DNA from: Chryseosolibacter sp035628595
GTDB lineage: Bacteria > Bacteroidota > Bacteroidia > Cytophagales > Cyclobacteriaceae
DNA: 64,000 nt
Assembly: GCA_035628595.1 (NCBI GenBank)
Contig: DASPJN010000267.1
Location: forward strand, 6,817-70,816
Direction: 5' to 3'
Shown here piece by piece: positions 36,382-43,582 of this stretch; position 1 is the first letter of the stretch; every line of letters starts with the position of its first letter. A program made the position numbers and the translations under genes. Below the pieces are notes generated by a model. The model was not told the DNA's origin, searched no databases, and saw only the letters and a program-made list of their open reading frames with translations.

Positions 36382-37542
36382 TCAAATCAATTTCGCAACC
36401 GTGGTAATATATCGCTCCGGCACTTCTCCCTTTACGGCAATCTGGTAATCGTTGTAGCTACACGGAACAATACTATTTCTTGCGTATTTCTCCCGTCCGT
36501 TTAAGTAAGGAACTTCCATCCACCATTTTTCACTGAGCTTACTTTTGTAAAATGAAATTGTCTCGGGCTCCGATGGCATCGACACAGTGTACTTAGTGAA
36601 GTCGTTGCTTTTGAAATTTGTTTCGTTTTTTCGATGATAGAATCCTTCGATGAAATACCAGATCATGGTTGCAACTACCGACGCCGTTTTTTTGTGTGCG
36701 TCGTCGAAATCAGGATTGTATTCATAAAATCCTGCGGATGAAAGCTTTTCATTCAATCCAGCATACCAGCAGATCTGGCAGGCTTCTTCGCCAGTGAGGC
36801 CGAAAGGTTGCGCGTTACCATTTCCGGGCGCGTCAGTAGATCGTATCGCAGTGATATCAAAAGAGATCAGGTCGGCATTTCTGATCGCCGGTTCAATCTC
36901 GGTAAGACTTGTGCGAATCTGGCCGATTCTGAATGCCTCGAAATAAAGCTTTTCAAGTACCGATACCGATAGCGGATCAATAAGGTAAGTTTGGTAGGCC
37001 AGATGCGTATAGCTGAACAGATAGTTTGGTTCATGAAGGAGTATCCTGTTGATGTGCTTTTTATTTTCTGCAGGAAATGTTTTGTCTTCCAGATCCAGGA
37101 ACGCATCCACATTGAGGAAGCTCACAAGTTTCTCCAGTGTTTCGTAAGCAATGTATTGCCCGTAATCGAGGTCGTGCGACCCGCCAATTATAATTGGCAG
37201 AACATTATTTTCAAGCAACATCCGGCTTACTTCACTTATGCGCGTGTTGGTTTCGTCAAGGTCATGGCCGGGATTAAGATTTCCTAAATCGACGATCCGG
37301 TAGTTACCGCTTCCCCGTTTTAGTTGATACAATTTTTTACGAATTTCATCGGGCCCGTTTGATGTGGCTTCGTTAGTCTGACTGCCTCTGGATTCGTTTA
37401 TGCCTAAGATCGCAATGTGCGCACCCCTGTAGTCGGGCATTTTATCCGCGAACACACTGATGCTCTTATAAAAACATGAGGGGGAAGTTGCTGCCGTGTA
37501 AACCTGCTCGTCGACTGGCGAGAAAAAAATTGTAAGATCCAT
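36382..37542 (-). CDS. Arginase/formimidoylglutamase-fold protein, metal site degenerate
   Basis: 386 residues from the ATG at 37542 (MDLTIFFSPVDEQVY); the frame is open to 37617 but that extension would run into a hairpin. Ureohydrolase fold with landmarks GGSHDLDYG (usual GGxH kept), NVDAFLDL (usual DAHxD, His replaced by Phe) and SFDITAIRSTDAPGNG (usual SxDxDxxDPxxAPG, second Asp replaced by Thr). Part of the di-manganese site therefore seems lost. Often annotated formimidoylglutamase in Bacteroidota, but hydrolase activity is doubtful. No histidine-degradation genes lie nearby. Confidence 0.75.
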   Translation of the reverse strand: MDLTIFFSPVDEQVYTAATSPSCFYKSISVFADKMPDYRGAHIAILGINESRGSQTNEATSNGPDEIRKKLYQLKRGSGNYRIVDLGNLNPGHDLDETNTRISEVSRMLLENNVLPIIIGGSHDLDYGQYIAYETLEKLVSFLNVDAFLDLEDKTFPAENKKHINRILLHEPNYLFSYTHLAYQTYLIDPLSVSVLEKLYFEAFRIGQIRTSLTEIEPAIRNADLISFDITAIRSTDAPGNGNAQPFGLTGEEACQICWYAGLNEKLSSAGFYEYNPDFDDAHKKTASVVATMIWYFIEGFYHRKNETNFKSNDFTKYTVSMPSEPETISFYKSKLSEKWWMEVPYLNGREKYARNSIVPCSYNDYQIAVKGEVPERYITTVAKLI

Positions 37543-37608
37543 GCCAATAAATTCTTGTGTGAATATACAGCATGTTTGTTGTAAAAAGTTGGATTGATGA
37601 GCAAAGAA

Positions 37609-37641
37609 CTGCAACACGACCTTTGCCTGGTCGTGTTGCAG
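37609..37641 (-). terminator. Strong hairpin after the outer-membrane protein gene
   Basis: Perfect 12-bp stem CTGCAACACGAC / GTCGTGTTGCAG with a 9-base loop, 7 bases past the stop of the gene at 37648-38739 and 67 bases before the arginase-like start. The T content after it (TTCTTTGC on -) is weak, so it may be a terminator or an mRNA 3'-stabilising stem. Confidence 0.6.
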
Positions 37642-37647
37642 AGGAAG

Positions 37648-38739
37648 CTATTTATTTAAAGTATAGCTGTAGGAAACAGAGACGAGCCAATCAGCGAAAG
37701 CCGCATCACCGTTTTGCCGCTCTCCTGTGATGATTGTACGTTCTTTGTCAATGGTGTTTTGAGTTCTGCTACGAAGCAACGCTATCGGTAAATTTAATCC
37801 GAAGCGATGGCTGTAATGCACATATCCCACGGAGGGCTCGATCGATAAGATATAACCAGGCCGCCTAAATCCCTCGCTCTTGCCAATAAGATCTTCGGAA
37901 GGTATTCCTTCAAGGCGCCCGCCAGCTCCGAATTGAAATGCATGCGCGGTGGCGACAACGCCAAGTCTGGCCAAAAATTGATCAGCAACAGAGAAGTGAT
38001 TTGATTTCTCGATGCCGTCTGAAAGGTTTTGGCTTCTCAGCACGCTATTCGTATTCCTGGGATTAAACAAATAGAGACCAGAGCCATAAAGTCCGAATTG
38101 ATGTGTGAAATTATAGTTCAGATTGAATTCCGTGCTTATGCCAACGCCACCATCTCCAAGTTGAATTGATTGGTCAACGACTTTATATTCAAGATAGTCA
38201 TTGCCTTCTTCATCTCTTTTGTGAAAATAGTCCTTTACACGGTAATTACCGGTGGGTAGTTTAACACCGAGTCCAAATGCGACATTCATTTTAGAAGTAT
38301 GGAAGGCGTTGTAATAACCCGTCAGCCGGATGTCACCGAGTCCTTGTGACTGTGTATGAAAACGTTTTTGATCCGGGTTCCGGTCCAAACCATTTCCGTA
38401 GTGTTCATATAATGATGACCTGTCAATGCTTACAAAAGGAATTCCAATGGATGCGCTCCACTTTTTGTTTGCCGTGTAGGTAACGCCAATTATGGCTGAG
38501 TTGTCATTGTTAATTACTTCGGTGCCGTTCTGAACTCTTTCTACTTCTTCGTGCCGTCCGCGGAAATGTTTGTATGATTTAAAATATCGATAGTTAATGG
38601 AAACCTGAAATCCACGTGTCGCAGCTGTATCAATTGAGCAAGACGACATATTCTTTACGGCAACGCATCCCTGCGCATGTATTTCTGAATTCACCGCAAG
38701 GATGAAAAATATTATTAAAACGTATAAATACGATTTCAT
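37648..38739 (-). CDS. Outer-membrane protein (phenol-MetA-like barrel)
   Basis: 363 residues. Signal peptide (VLIIFFILAVNSEIHAQ), then a Cys-containing segment (GCVAVKNMSSC) and repeated beta strands. GLGVKLPTGNY and SQGLGDIRLTGYY are the pattern seen in MetA-pathway/transporter-like outer-membrane proteins. Ligand unknown. An upstream gene for a membrane-anchored unknown ends 71 bases before it on the same strand; the pair may be co-transcribed. Confidence 0.65.
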   Translation of the reverse strand: MKSYLYVLIIFFILAVNSEIHAQGCVAVKNMSSCSIDTAATRGFQVSINYRYFKSYKHFRGRHEEVERVQNGTEVINNDNSAIIGVTYTANKKWSASIGIPFVSIDRSSLYEHYGNGLDRNPDQKRFHTQSQGLGDIRLTGYYNAFHTSKMNVAFGLGVKLPTGNYRVKDYFHKRDEEGNDYLEYKVVDQSIQLGDGGVGISTEFNLNYNFTHQFGLYGSGLYLFNPRNTNSVLRSQNLSDGIEKSNHFSVADQFLARLGVVATAHAFQFGAGGRLEGIPSEDLIGKSEGFRRPGYILSIEPSVGYVHYSHRFGLNLPIALLRSRTQNTIDKERTIITGERQNGDAAFADWLVSVSYSYTLNK

Positions 38740-38810
38740 TTTTTTGAATTTTTAAGGTAAAAGAATAGAAATAACCCGCGAAATAATTCCGCGGTCAGAT
38801 AAGTAGTACC

Positions 38811-39353
38811 TTACCCTTCCGGCGGTGGCGAGATTATTTTTTGGTGGCGGTCAAGAATAGAGCTTGAGCAAGCAGTGAAAGACAGATTAATAAGAAGAGG
38901 GTGCCGTTCTGCCAATATTGGAGTATGGGTTTCGTGATAGTCTTTCGATAATTTGCTCAAAAATGACATTGTTTGGCTGTCTGAATCGGAGGCGTTGTTC
39001 GTAAGTTTTCCGTAATCATACATCACCTTCGTCAGCCTTTTTTCTACATGATTTTTCAAACAAACGATGTAAAGCGTGTCATTTTTATATTGCGATTTGA
39101 CGAGCGTGTAGAACTCCCCATTGTATTCAAATTTTCCCATTGCCCGCTCAAACCCTCTTTGGTTGATTAAAGGATACGGCAACCCCATGGGAATCTTCAA
39201 TTCGATAGTCTGGTATTCGGCGATATCACCCGTCTCAATTTTAATCATTAGGTTGCTATTGGACTGTATGCGCAAAGCCCAAAAGAGTATGTAATAACCT
39301 CCAAGATTGAACAGGAAAAGAGCGAGAATAATAAAAGTAATGACTTTCTTCAA
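38811..39353 (-). CDS. Membrane-anchored protein of unknown function
   Basis: 180 residues. One N-terminal hydrophobic segment (VITFIILALFLFNLGGYYILFW), then a mostly beta region with ELKIPMGLPYPLINQ and a C-terminal tail ending SPPPEG. No family recognised. The tail contains a short hydrophobic stretch with a Cys (SFTACSSS). It precedes the outer-membrane protein gene at 37648 on the same strand, so a joint envelope role is possible. Confidence 0.6.
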   Translation of the reverse strand: MKKVITFIILALFLFNLGGYYILFWALRIQSNSNLMIKIETGDIAEYQTIELKIPMGLPYPLINQRGFERAMGKFEYNGEFYTLVKSQYKNDTLYIVCLKNHVEKRLTKVMYDYGKLTNNASDSDSQTMSFLSKLSKDYHETHTPILAERHPLLINLSFTACSSSILDRHQKIISPPPEG

Positions 39354-39394
39354 AGAAATAGATGTCAGGGTACGATGATAACGCTTTTTTGAAT

Positions 39395-39427
39395 AAAAGT
39401 CAAGAAGAACGGCTCCGTCTGAGCCGT
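39395..39427 (-). terminator. Terminator hairpin of the methionine operon
   Basis: Perfect 7-bp stem ACGGCTC / GAGCCGT (39409-39415 with 39421-39427), 5-base loop, then a T-rich stretch on the - strand (TCTTCTTGACTTTT). Lies 29 bases after the hom stop. Confidence 0.65.
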
Positions 39428-39455
39428 CCTAACCCTAAACTAACTGAGAAAAGTT

Positions 39456-40685
39456 CTATGCAACCGATAGCACTTGTTCTTCGAACAATTGTTCGGAAGT
39501 TATGAGATCAGTATCCGGAGCCAGGATAATACTAATACCGTTTATGCCGGACCACGTCTTCAACCTATCAAGGGTAACGAGCCCTCGCATAAAATGATGT
39601 CCTTTTGCTGCATATCCCGTGTCAAAGCGTTTGAAGTCGCTTACAGAGATAGAAATACTATCGTTGAATGTGATAAAAACTTCAGCGCAAAGTTCATTGC
39701 TAAACGTAATCGTGTCTGCCTGGAGTAGTTTCTTGTATTCATACGCGTACGAATATGTGAGTGCTGAAATATCTGACAACACCGCCGAGCCGGTTGGATA
39801 ACTACCCGCTCCCTTTCCGATAAATATCTGTTTCTCGGCAAATGCCCCCTTCACCTGAACCGCATTATATTCGTTTCGCACGGATGCATATGGGTGTCGA
39901 TTTGTGATAAACTGCGGCGCAACAAATCCGTAAACTTTGTTGTCTTGCTTAAATGCCCTTGCGACGAGTTTAATGCCGTAATTATTCTCACGTGCAAACT
40001 TGAGGTCAAGCGCTGACACCTGATCGATGCCGATATTGATAACCTCTTGCGGCTTAACAAAAAGCCCGAACGTATGCGCAATGGCAATGACCAACTTGTA
40101 TTTTGGATCGAATGCTTTTACATCAAGCGTTGGATCTGTTTCTGCAAAGCCAAGTTCCTGGGCATGAAATAGTGCGTCTTCATAGTTTTTTCCTGCTTCA
40201 AATATTTCGGTCAGTATGTAGTTGGTCGATCCATTGAATATTCCTTCGATGCTTTGGATCAGATCGTTGTCGTAATATTCTTCCAGGTTTCGGATGATGG
40301 GAATGCTACCGCAAACAGCGCCCTCATAAAGAACAGGTCGTTGGTATTTTTGCTGCAGCTCATAGATTTCTTCCAGATGTTCAGCGAGCATTTTTTTATT
40401 CGCGGTAACAACAGCCTTTCCGTTGGATAAAGCTGCCTTGAGTATCTCGAAAGCTACGTCGGCATCATCAATTAATTCCACGACAACATCAATTTCAGGG
40501 TCGTTGAGAATGTCGTTCTTTTCGTAAGTAAAAAAACTTTCAGATACCGGCCGCGGTTTGTTCTTTGTCTTGACGCAGATTCGTCTGATCTCAGCTTTTA
40601 CGCCGTGCGTTTTATGAAGCACATTGTATAACCCCTGGCCTACACATCCAAAGCCGAAAAGACCAAGCTTTAATTTCTTTTTCAT
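39456..40685 (-). CDS. hom: Homoserine dehydrogenase
   Basis: 409 residues, monofunctional. NAD(P)-binding GLFGFGCVGQGLY at the N-terminus; ALSNGKAVVTANKKMLAEH and the catalytic region GIFNGSTNYILTE, ELGFAETDPTLDVKAFDPKYKL. The C-terminal about 80 residues do not look like a standard ACT domain. It reduces aspartate semialdehyde to homoserine for Met and Thr synthesis. Last gene of metY-metX-hom; its ATG overlaps the metX stop (ATGA). By position it is under the SAM riboswitch at 43.4 kb. Confidence 0.94.
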   Translation of the reverse strand: MKKKLKLGLFGFGCVGQGLYNVLHKTHGVKAEIRRICVKTKNKPRPVSESFFTYEKNDILNDPEIDVVVELIDDADVAFEILKAALSNGKAVVTANKKMLAEHLEEIYELQQKYQRPVLYEGAVCGSIPIIRNLEEYYDNDLIQSIEGIFNGSTNYILTEIFEAGKNYEDALFHAQELGFAETDPTLDVKAFDPKYKLVIAIAHTFGLFVKPQEVINIGIDQVSALDLKFARENNYGIKLVARAFKQDNKVYGFVAPQFITNRHPYASVRNEYNAVQVKGAFAEKQIFIGKGAGSYPTGSAVLSDISALTYSYAYEYKKLLQADTITFSNELCAEVFITFNDSISISVSDFKRFDTGYAAKGHHFMRGLVTLDRLKTWSGINGISIILAPDTDLITSEQLFEEQVLSVA

Positions 40686-41725
40686 ACAGTAATATTGTTT
40701 TCGACTTTGTTTAAAAATTGTTTTATGATTTCATGGAGCTGATCGAATTCCACGAGAAAACCGTCATGGCCATAGGTTGAATCAATCACCGCCAGCGAGG
40801 CATTGGAAATATTTTTCGCGAGATACTCCTGTTCAACTAACGGGAAAAGAACATCGGTGTTGATGCCAATAACAAGTGTGTCAGCGGTGATCGCGTTTAA
40901 AGCTTCCTCAACGCTTCCGCGGTTCCTTCCAATGTTGTGGCTATCCATGGCTTTCGAAAAGCGATAATATGTAAACGCATTGAAGCGGTTAGCAAGCTTG
41001 TCGCCCTGATACCGCTGATACGTGCTGGCTCGGAGATCGTCCGTGCGTTGATTATTCTTTTCTGATTGCGTTTTGACAAACGAATCGTAATGCCGGTACG
41101 AGAGCATTCCGATTGCACGCGCAGCTTTCAAACCCGACACGCCGGCGCGTGGATCGTTTTCAGGCCAAGTGCTATCGGCTTCGATTGCCATCCGTTGTGC
41201 TTCATTAAAGGCAATCCCCCAAGCGGAATGCTGTGCATTGCACGCGATCGGAATGATGCAATCAAAAACTTCTGGTTTACTGATCGCCCACTCGAGCACC
41301 TGTTGCCCGCCGAGGGAACCACCGATCAAAATTTTCACCTTTTCGATGTTGAGTGATTGCCGAAGCAGGTCAAAAGCATTGACGATATCACGGTTAGTGA
41401 TCGTGGGAAAATCATGGAAATATGGAACGTTCGTAACAGGATTGATTGACAACGGCCCTGTTGAACCATAACATCCACCAAGCATGTTTGCACAGATAAT
41501 GAAATTCTCCGATGGATCAAACAGTCCTCCGGATTTGAATAGCTTCGGCCACCATTCTGTAAAGTCAGCGTTTCCAGTCAGTGCATGACACACCCATATC
41601 ACATTATTGCGTTCAACGTTTAGCCTTCCCGTTGTTACGTATTTCAACTGGAAACCGGGCAATGAATCGCCCGATTCCAGGTTGAATGTTTTGTTGAAAT
41701 GAAAAGTGTTTTCTGATTTCTCCAT
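40682..41725 (-). CDS. metX: Homoserine O-acetyltransferase
   Basis: 347 residues from the ATG at 41725 (MEKSENTFHF), 13 bases after the metY stop; the longer frame to 41815 would overlap metY. Alpha/beta-hydrolase acyltransferase. Oxyanion/nucleophile IGGSLGGQQVLEWA, GINTDVLFP with the acid Asp, and YGHDGFLVE with the catalytic His. WVCHALTGNAD and ANMLGGCYGSTGP are MetX signatures. It acetylates homoserine to O-acetylhomoserine, the substrate of MetY upstream. Confidence 0.94.
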   Translation of the reverse strand: MEKSENTFHFNKTFNLESGDSLPGFQLKYVTTGRLNVERNNVIWVCHALTGNADFTEWWPKLFKSGGLFDPSENFIICANMLGGCYGSTGPLSINPVTNVPYFHDFPTITNRDIVNAFDLLRQSLNIEKVKILIGGSLGGQQVLEWAISKPEVFDCIIPIACNAQHSAWGIAFNEAQRMAIEADSTWPENDPRAGVSGLKAARAIGMLSYRHYDSFVKTQSEKNNQRTDDLRASTYQRYQGDKLANRFNAFTYYRFSKAMDSHNIGRNRGSVEEALNAITADTLVIGINTDVLFPLVEQEYLAKNISNASLAVIDSTYGHDGFLVEFDQLHEIIKQFLNKVENNITV

Positions 41726-41738
41726 CTGATATTGATGC

Positions 41739-43061
41739 TTAAGCAACGAGTTCTCCTGCAAATACCTTTTTAAATGCCTGCTCGAAATCGCCCTTGATGT
41801 CTTCGATGTGTTCAATTCCTACAGATACGCGAAGCAGGTTTGGAAGCACCCCCGCAGCAAGTTGCTCTTCGCTCGTCAGTTGCTGGTGCGTGGTTGCCGC
41901 GGGTTGAATGATGAGCGTTTTTGCATCACCCATATTTGCTAAATGACTGATCAGTTTAAGATTGTCAACAACTTGCGTTGTGTGACGCTGCGTCCCTTTC
42001 AAAGTGAACGAGAGCACACCACCGAATCCGTTTCGCAAATATTTTTTTGCCAGCTTATGATACGTACTTCCCGGCAATCCCGGATAATTAACACTCTCAA
42101 CTAACGGATGGTTTTCGAGCCATTGCGCGAGAGCCAACGCGTTGTCGACGGATCGCTGAACACGCAGTGATAACGTCTCCAGCCCCTGGAGGAAAAGGAA
42201 AGAATTGAATGGACTGACAGCAGTTCCAAAATCCCGAAGGCCTTCGACGCGTGCGCGGATAATGAACGCGATGTTTGGTAATCCCAATGGATTGTTTTCG
42301 CCAAACACTTCCGCGAATTTTAAGCCATGATATCCTTCGGCTGGTTCCGTGAATTGTACAAACTTGCCATTACCCCAGTTGTAATTTCCGCCGTCGACGA
42401 TTACACCGCCGATCGAAGTGCCGTGACCACCGATCCACTTAGTGGCGGAAGCAACAACAACATTCGCACCATAATCGATTGGACGAAACAAGTATCCGGC
42501 TGCACCGAATGTATTGTCAACAACAAGTGGAATATCAAACTTGCGCGCAACAGCCGCGATTGCTTCGAAATCGGGAATGTTGAAGCCGGGGTTGCCAATT
42601 GTTTCGAGATAGATCGCTTTGGTTTTTGTGTCGATGAGTTTTTCAAAATCATCAGCGTTATCACCTTCAGCAAACCTTGCTTCAACACCAAGGCGTTTGA
42701 ATGCAACCTTAAACTGATTGTAACTTCCGCCGTACAAAAATGAAGTGCTTACAAAATTATCGCCGGCCTGAAGGATATTATTCAGCGCAATAAACTGGGC
42801 AGCCTGACCCGAACTTACAGCAAGCGCCGCGACTCCACCTTCGAGCGCTGCGACTCTCTTTTCAAAAACGTCAGTTGTTGGATTTTGAATTCGTGTGTAA
42901 ATGTTACCGAACTCTTTTAGTGCAAAAAGATTTGCGCCATGTTCGGAGTTCTTGAACGCGTAAGAAGTTGTTTGATAAATAGGCACTGCACGCGAGCCGG
43001 TGGCTGGATCTATTTCCTGTCCAGCATGTAGCTGGAGTGTTTCAAAACGTTGTAATGACAT
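41739..43061 (-). CDS. metY: O-acetylhomoserine sulfhydrylase (MetY type)
   Basis: 440 residues. Cys/Met-metabolism PLP enzyme. The PLP lysine is in SATKWIGGHGTSIGG, with YTRIQNPTTDVFEKRVAALEGG early and the arginine/closing GFGGVLSFTLKG later. The length (about 430-440) and the insertion between about 220 and 260 fit O-acetylhomoserine aminocarboxypropyltransferase rather than MetB/CGS. It makes homocysteine from O-acetylhomoserine and sulfide. First gene of the operon, with a 430-base regulated leader upstream (promoter, S-box, Cys-rich small frame). Confidence 0.93.
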   Translation of the reverse strand: MSLQRFETLQLHAGQEIDPATGSRAVPIYQTTSYAFKNSEHGANLFALKEFGNIYTRIQNPTTDVFEKRVAALEGGVAALAVSSGQAAQFIALNNILQAGDNFVSTSFLYGGSYNQFKVAFKRLGVEARFAEGDNADDFEKLIDTKTKAIYLETIGNPGFNIPDFEAIAAVARKFDIPLVVDNTFGAAGYLFRPIDYGANVVVASATKWIGGHGTSIGGVIVDGGNYNWGNGKFVQFTEPAEGYHGLKFAEVFGENNPLGLPNIAFIIRARVEGLRDFGTAVSPFNSFLFLQGLETLSLRVQRSVDNALALAQWLENHPLVESVNYPGLPGSTYHKLAKKYLRNGFGGVLSFTLKGTQRHTTQVVDNLKLISHLANMGDAKTLIIQPAATTHQQLTSEEQLAAGVLPNLLRVSVGIEHIEDIKGDFEQAFKKVFAGELVA

Positions 43062-43122
43062 AGTAAAATGCTTTGATTGTTTAAAGAAAATGCATGAGAT
43101 ATACGGACATTACAGACCTATA

Positions 43123-43160
43123 TTGCCCTGTCACGAGGCAGGCGTGCAATGGTGTTGCTG
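43123..43160 (-). other. Third and part of second leader hairpin before metY
   Basis: On the - strand, a stem TTGC-CCTG / CAGG-GCAA (43123-43149, with a 3-base internal loop) follows the GTTGCTG / CAGCAAC stem described with the leader peptide. No T-run follows, so it is not an intrinsic terminator by itself; it may affect metY translation. Function not demonstrated. Confidence 0.35.
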
Positions 43161-43224
43161 TGTGCGATCAGAGATAAATCAGCAACTAACAGCTACAACA
43201 ACATGGACGCATGCACATGTTGTT
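43154..43224 (-). promoter_or_regulatory. Attenuator-like hairpins around the Cys-rich leader frame
   Basis: First stem: AACAACATG / CATGTTGTT (43216-43224 with 43197-43205), perfect 9 bp. It holds the leader ATG in its 5' arm and Cys codons in its 3' arm. Second stem: GTTGCTG / CAGCAAC (43180-43186 with 43154-43160), 7 bp, starting at the last base of the leader TAG. CAGCAAC can also pair with the GTT-GTA-GCTG of the Cys-codon run, so alternative structures are possible. Seen directly; the switching is inference. Confidence 0.5.
43186..43218 (-). CDS. Cysteine-rich leader peptide MCMRPCCCSC
   Basis: Ten codons then TAG; five of ten are Cys (one TGC, four TGT), including three in a row. It lies between the S-box and metY on the same strand, 124 bases before the metY start, and is too short for usual gene finding. 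The ATG has an A-rich upstream region (AAGATAACAAC) as is common in Bacteroidota. Cys-codon leader peptides are known to sense charged tRNA-Cys in actinobacteria. A similar role here, slowing ribosomes when cysteine is short and changing the following hairpins, is inference. An alternative is a tiny metal-binding peptide, or chance. Confidence 0.6.
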   Translation of the reverse strand: MCMRPCCCSC

Positions 43225-43271
43225 ATCTTGATGACAAGAATCAAATGCTTTTGATAAACTGGAAAGCAGCA

Positions 43272-43298
43272 CTTTCAGACCAGGCAGGTCTAAGAAAG
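43272..43298 (-). other. Hairpin between SAM aptamer and leader peptide
   Basis: Stem CTTTC-(TT)-AGACC / GGTCT-GAAAG with a TGCCT loop, 10 bp with a 2-base bulge. The GAAAG arm can also pair with the next CTTTC downstream (GAAAGTGCTGCTTTC), so it may be part of the S-box expression platform. No T-run follows. Confidence 0.4.
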
Positions 43299-43332
43299 AC
43301 ACGATTGTGTAAATGATGTTTTTCATTGTAAT

Positions 43333-43455
43333 CGGTTTATATATCCCAACCCGGACTTTCCGGATCAGAGTCAGGATTTAGCACCTTTTCCCAACATCTT
43401 GGGAGGGTTGCTAGCGCTTCACAGAGCCTGTCTCTCCGCGCTTCTTTATAAATCG
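43333..43455 (-). ncRNA. SAM-I (S-box) riboswitch aptamer
   Basis: RNA reads from the - strand. P1 is CGATTTATA / TATAAACCG. P2 region is GAGAGACAGGCTCTGTGAAGC followed by GCTAGCAACC. P3 is CCCAA / TTGGG. The conserved AAGGTGCTAAATCCTGAC follows, then P4 CCGGA / TCCGG. These are the hallmarks of Bacteroidota S-box RNAs. It lies 272 bases before metY and 28 bases after the expected transcript start, so SAM should repress metY-metX-hom. The platform is not a simple terminator: I find no stem with a T-run between it and metY. Confidence 0.93.
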
Positions 43456-43489
43456 ATAAAGCAGGTGTGCTTATTTCGACTTGGTGATA

Positions 43490-43520
43490 CAAACGTAGAA
43501 TTGGAAAATTTGGTTTGCAA
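43490..43520 (-). promoter_or_regulatory. Promoter of the methionine operon
   Basis: Bacteroidota-type promoter on the - strand: -33 TTG (43518-43520), a 20-base spacer, and -7 TACGTTTG (43490-43497), an exact TAnnTTTG match. The expected start near 43483 places the S-box at the very 5' end of the transcript. Confidence 0.7.
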
Positions 43521-43582
43521 CAACTTGTCGATAAATTTTTTCGTAGCGACTGACAAGTGTTCGGAAGGTTTGCTCCAAATGG

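Noticed and set aside
37609..37641. Strong hairpin as a recombination or attachment site
   Set aside because: No integrase, cassette or direct repeats nearby; position directly after a stop codon fits a terminator or 3' stabiliser better.
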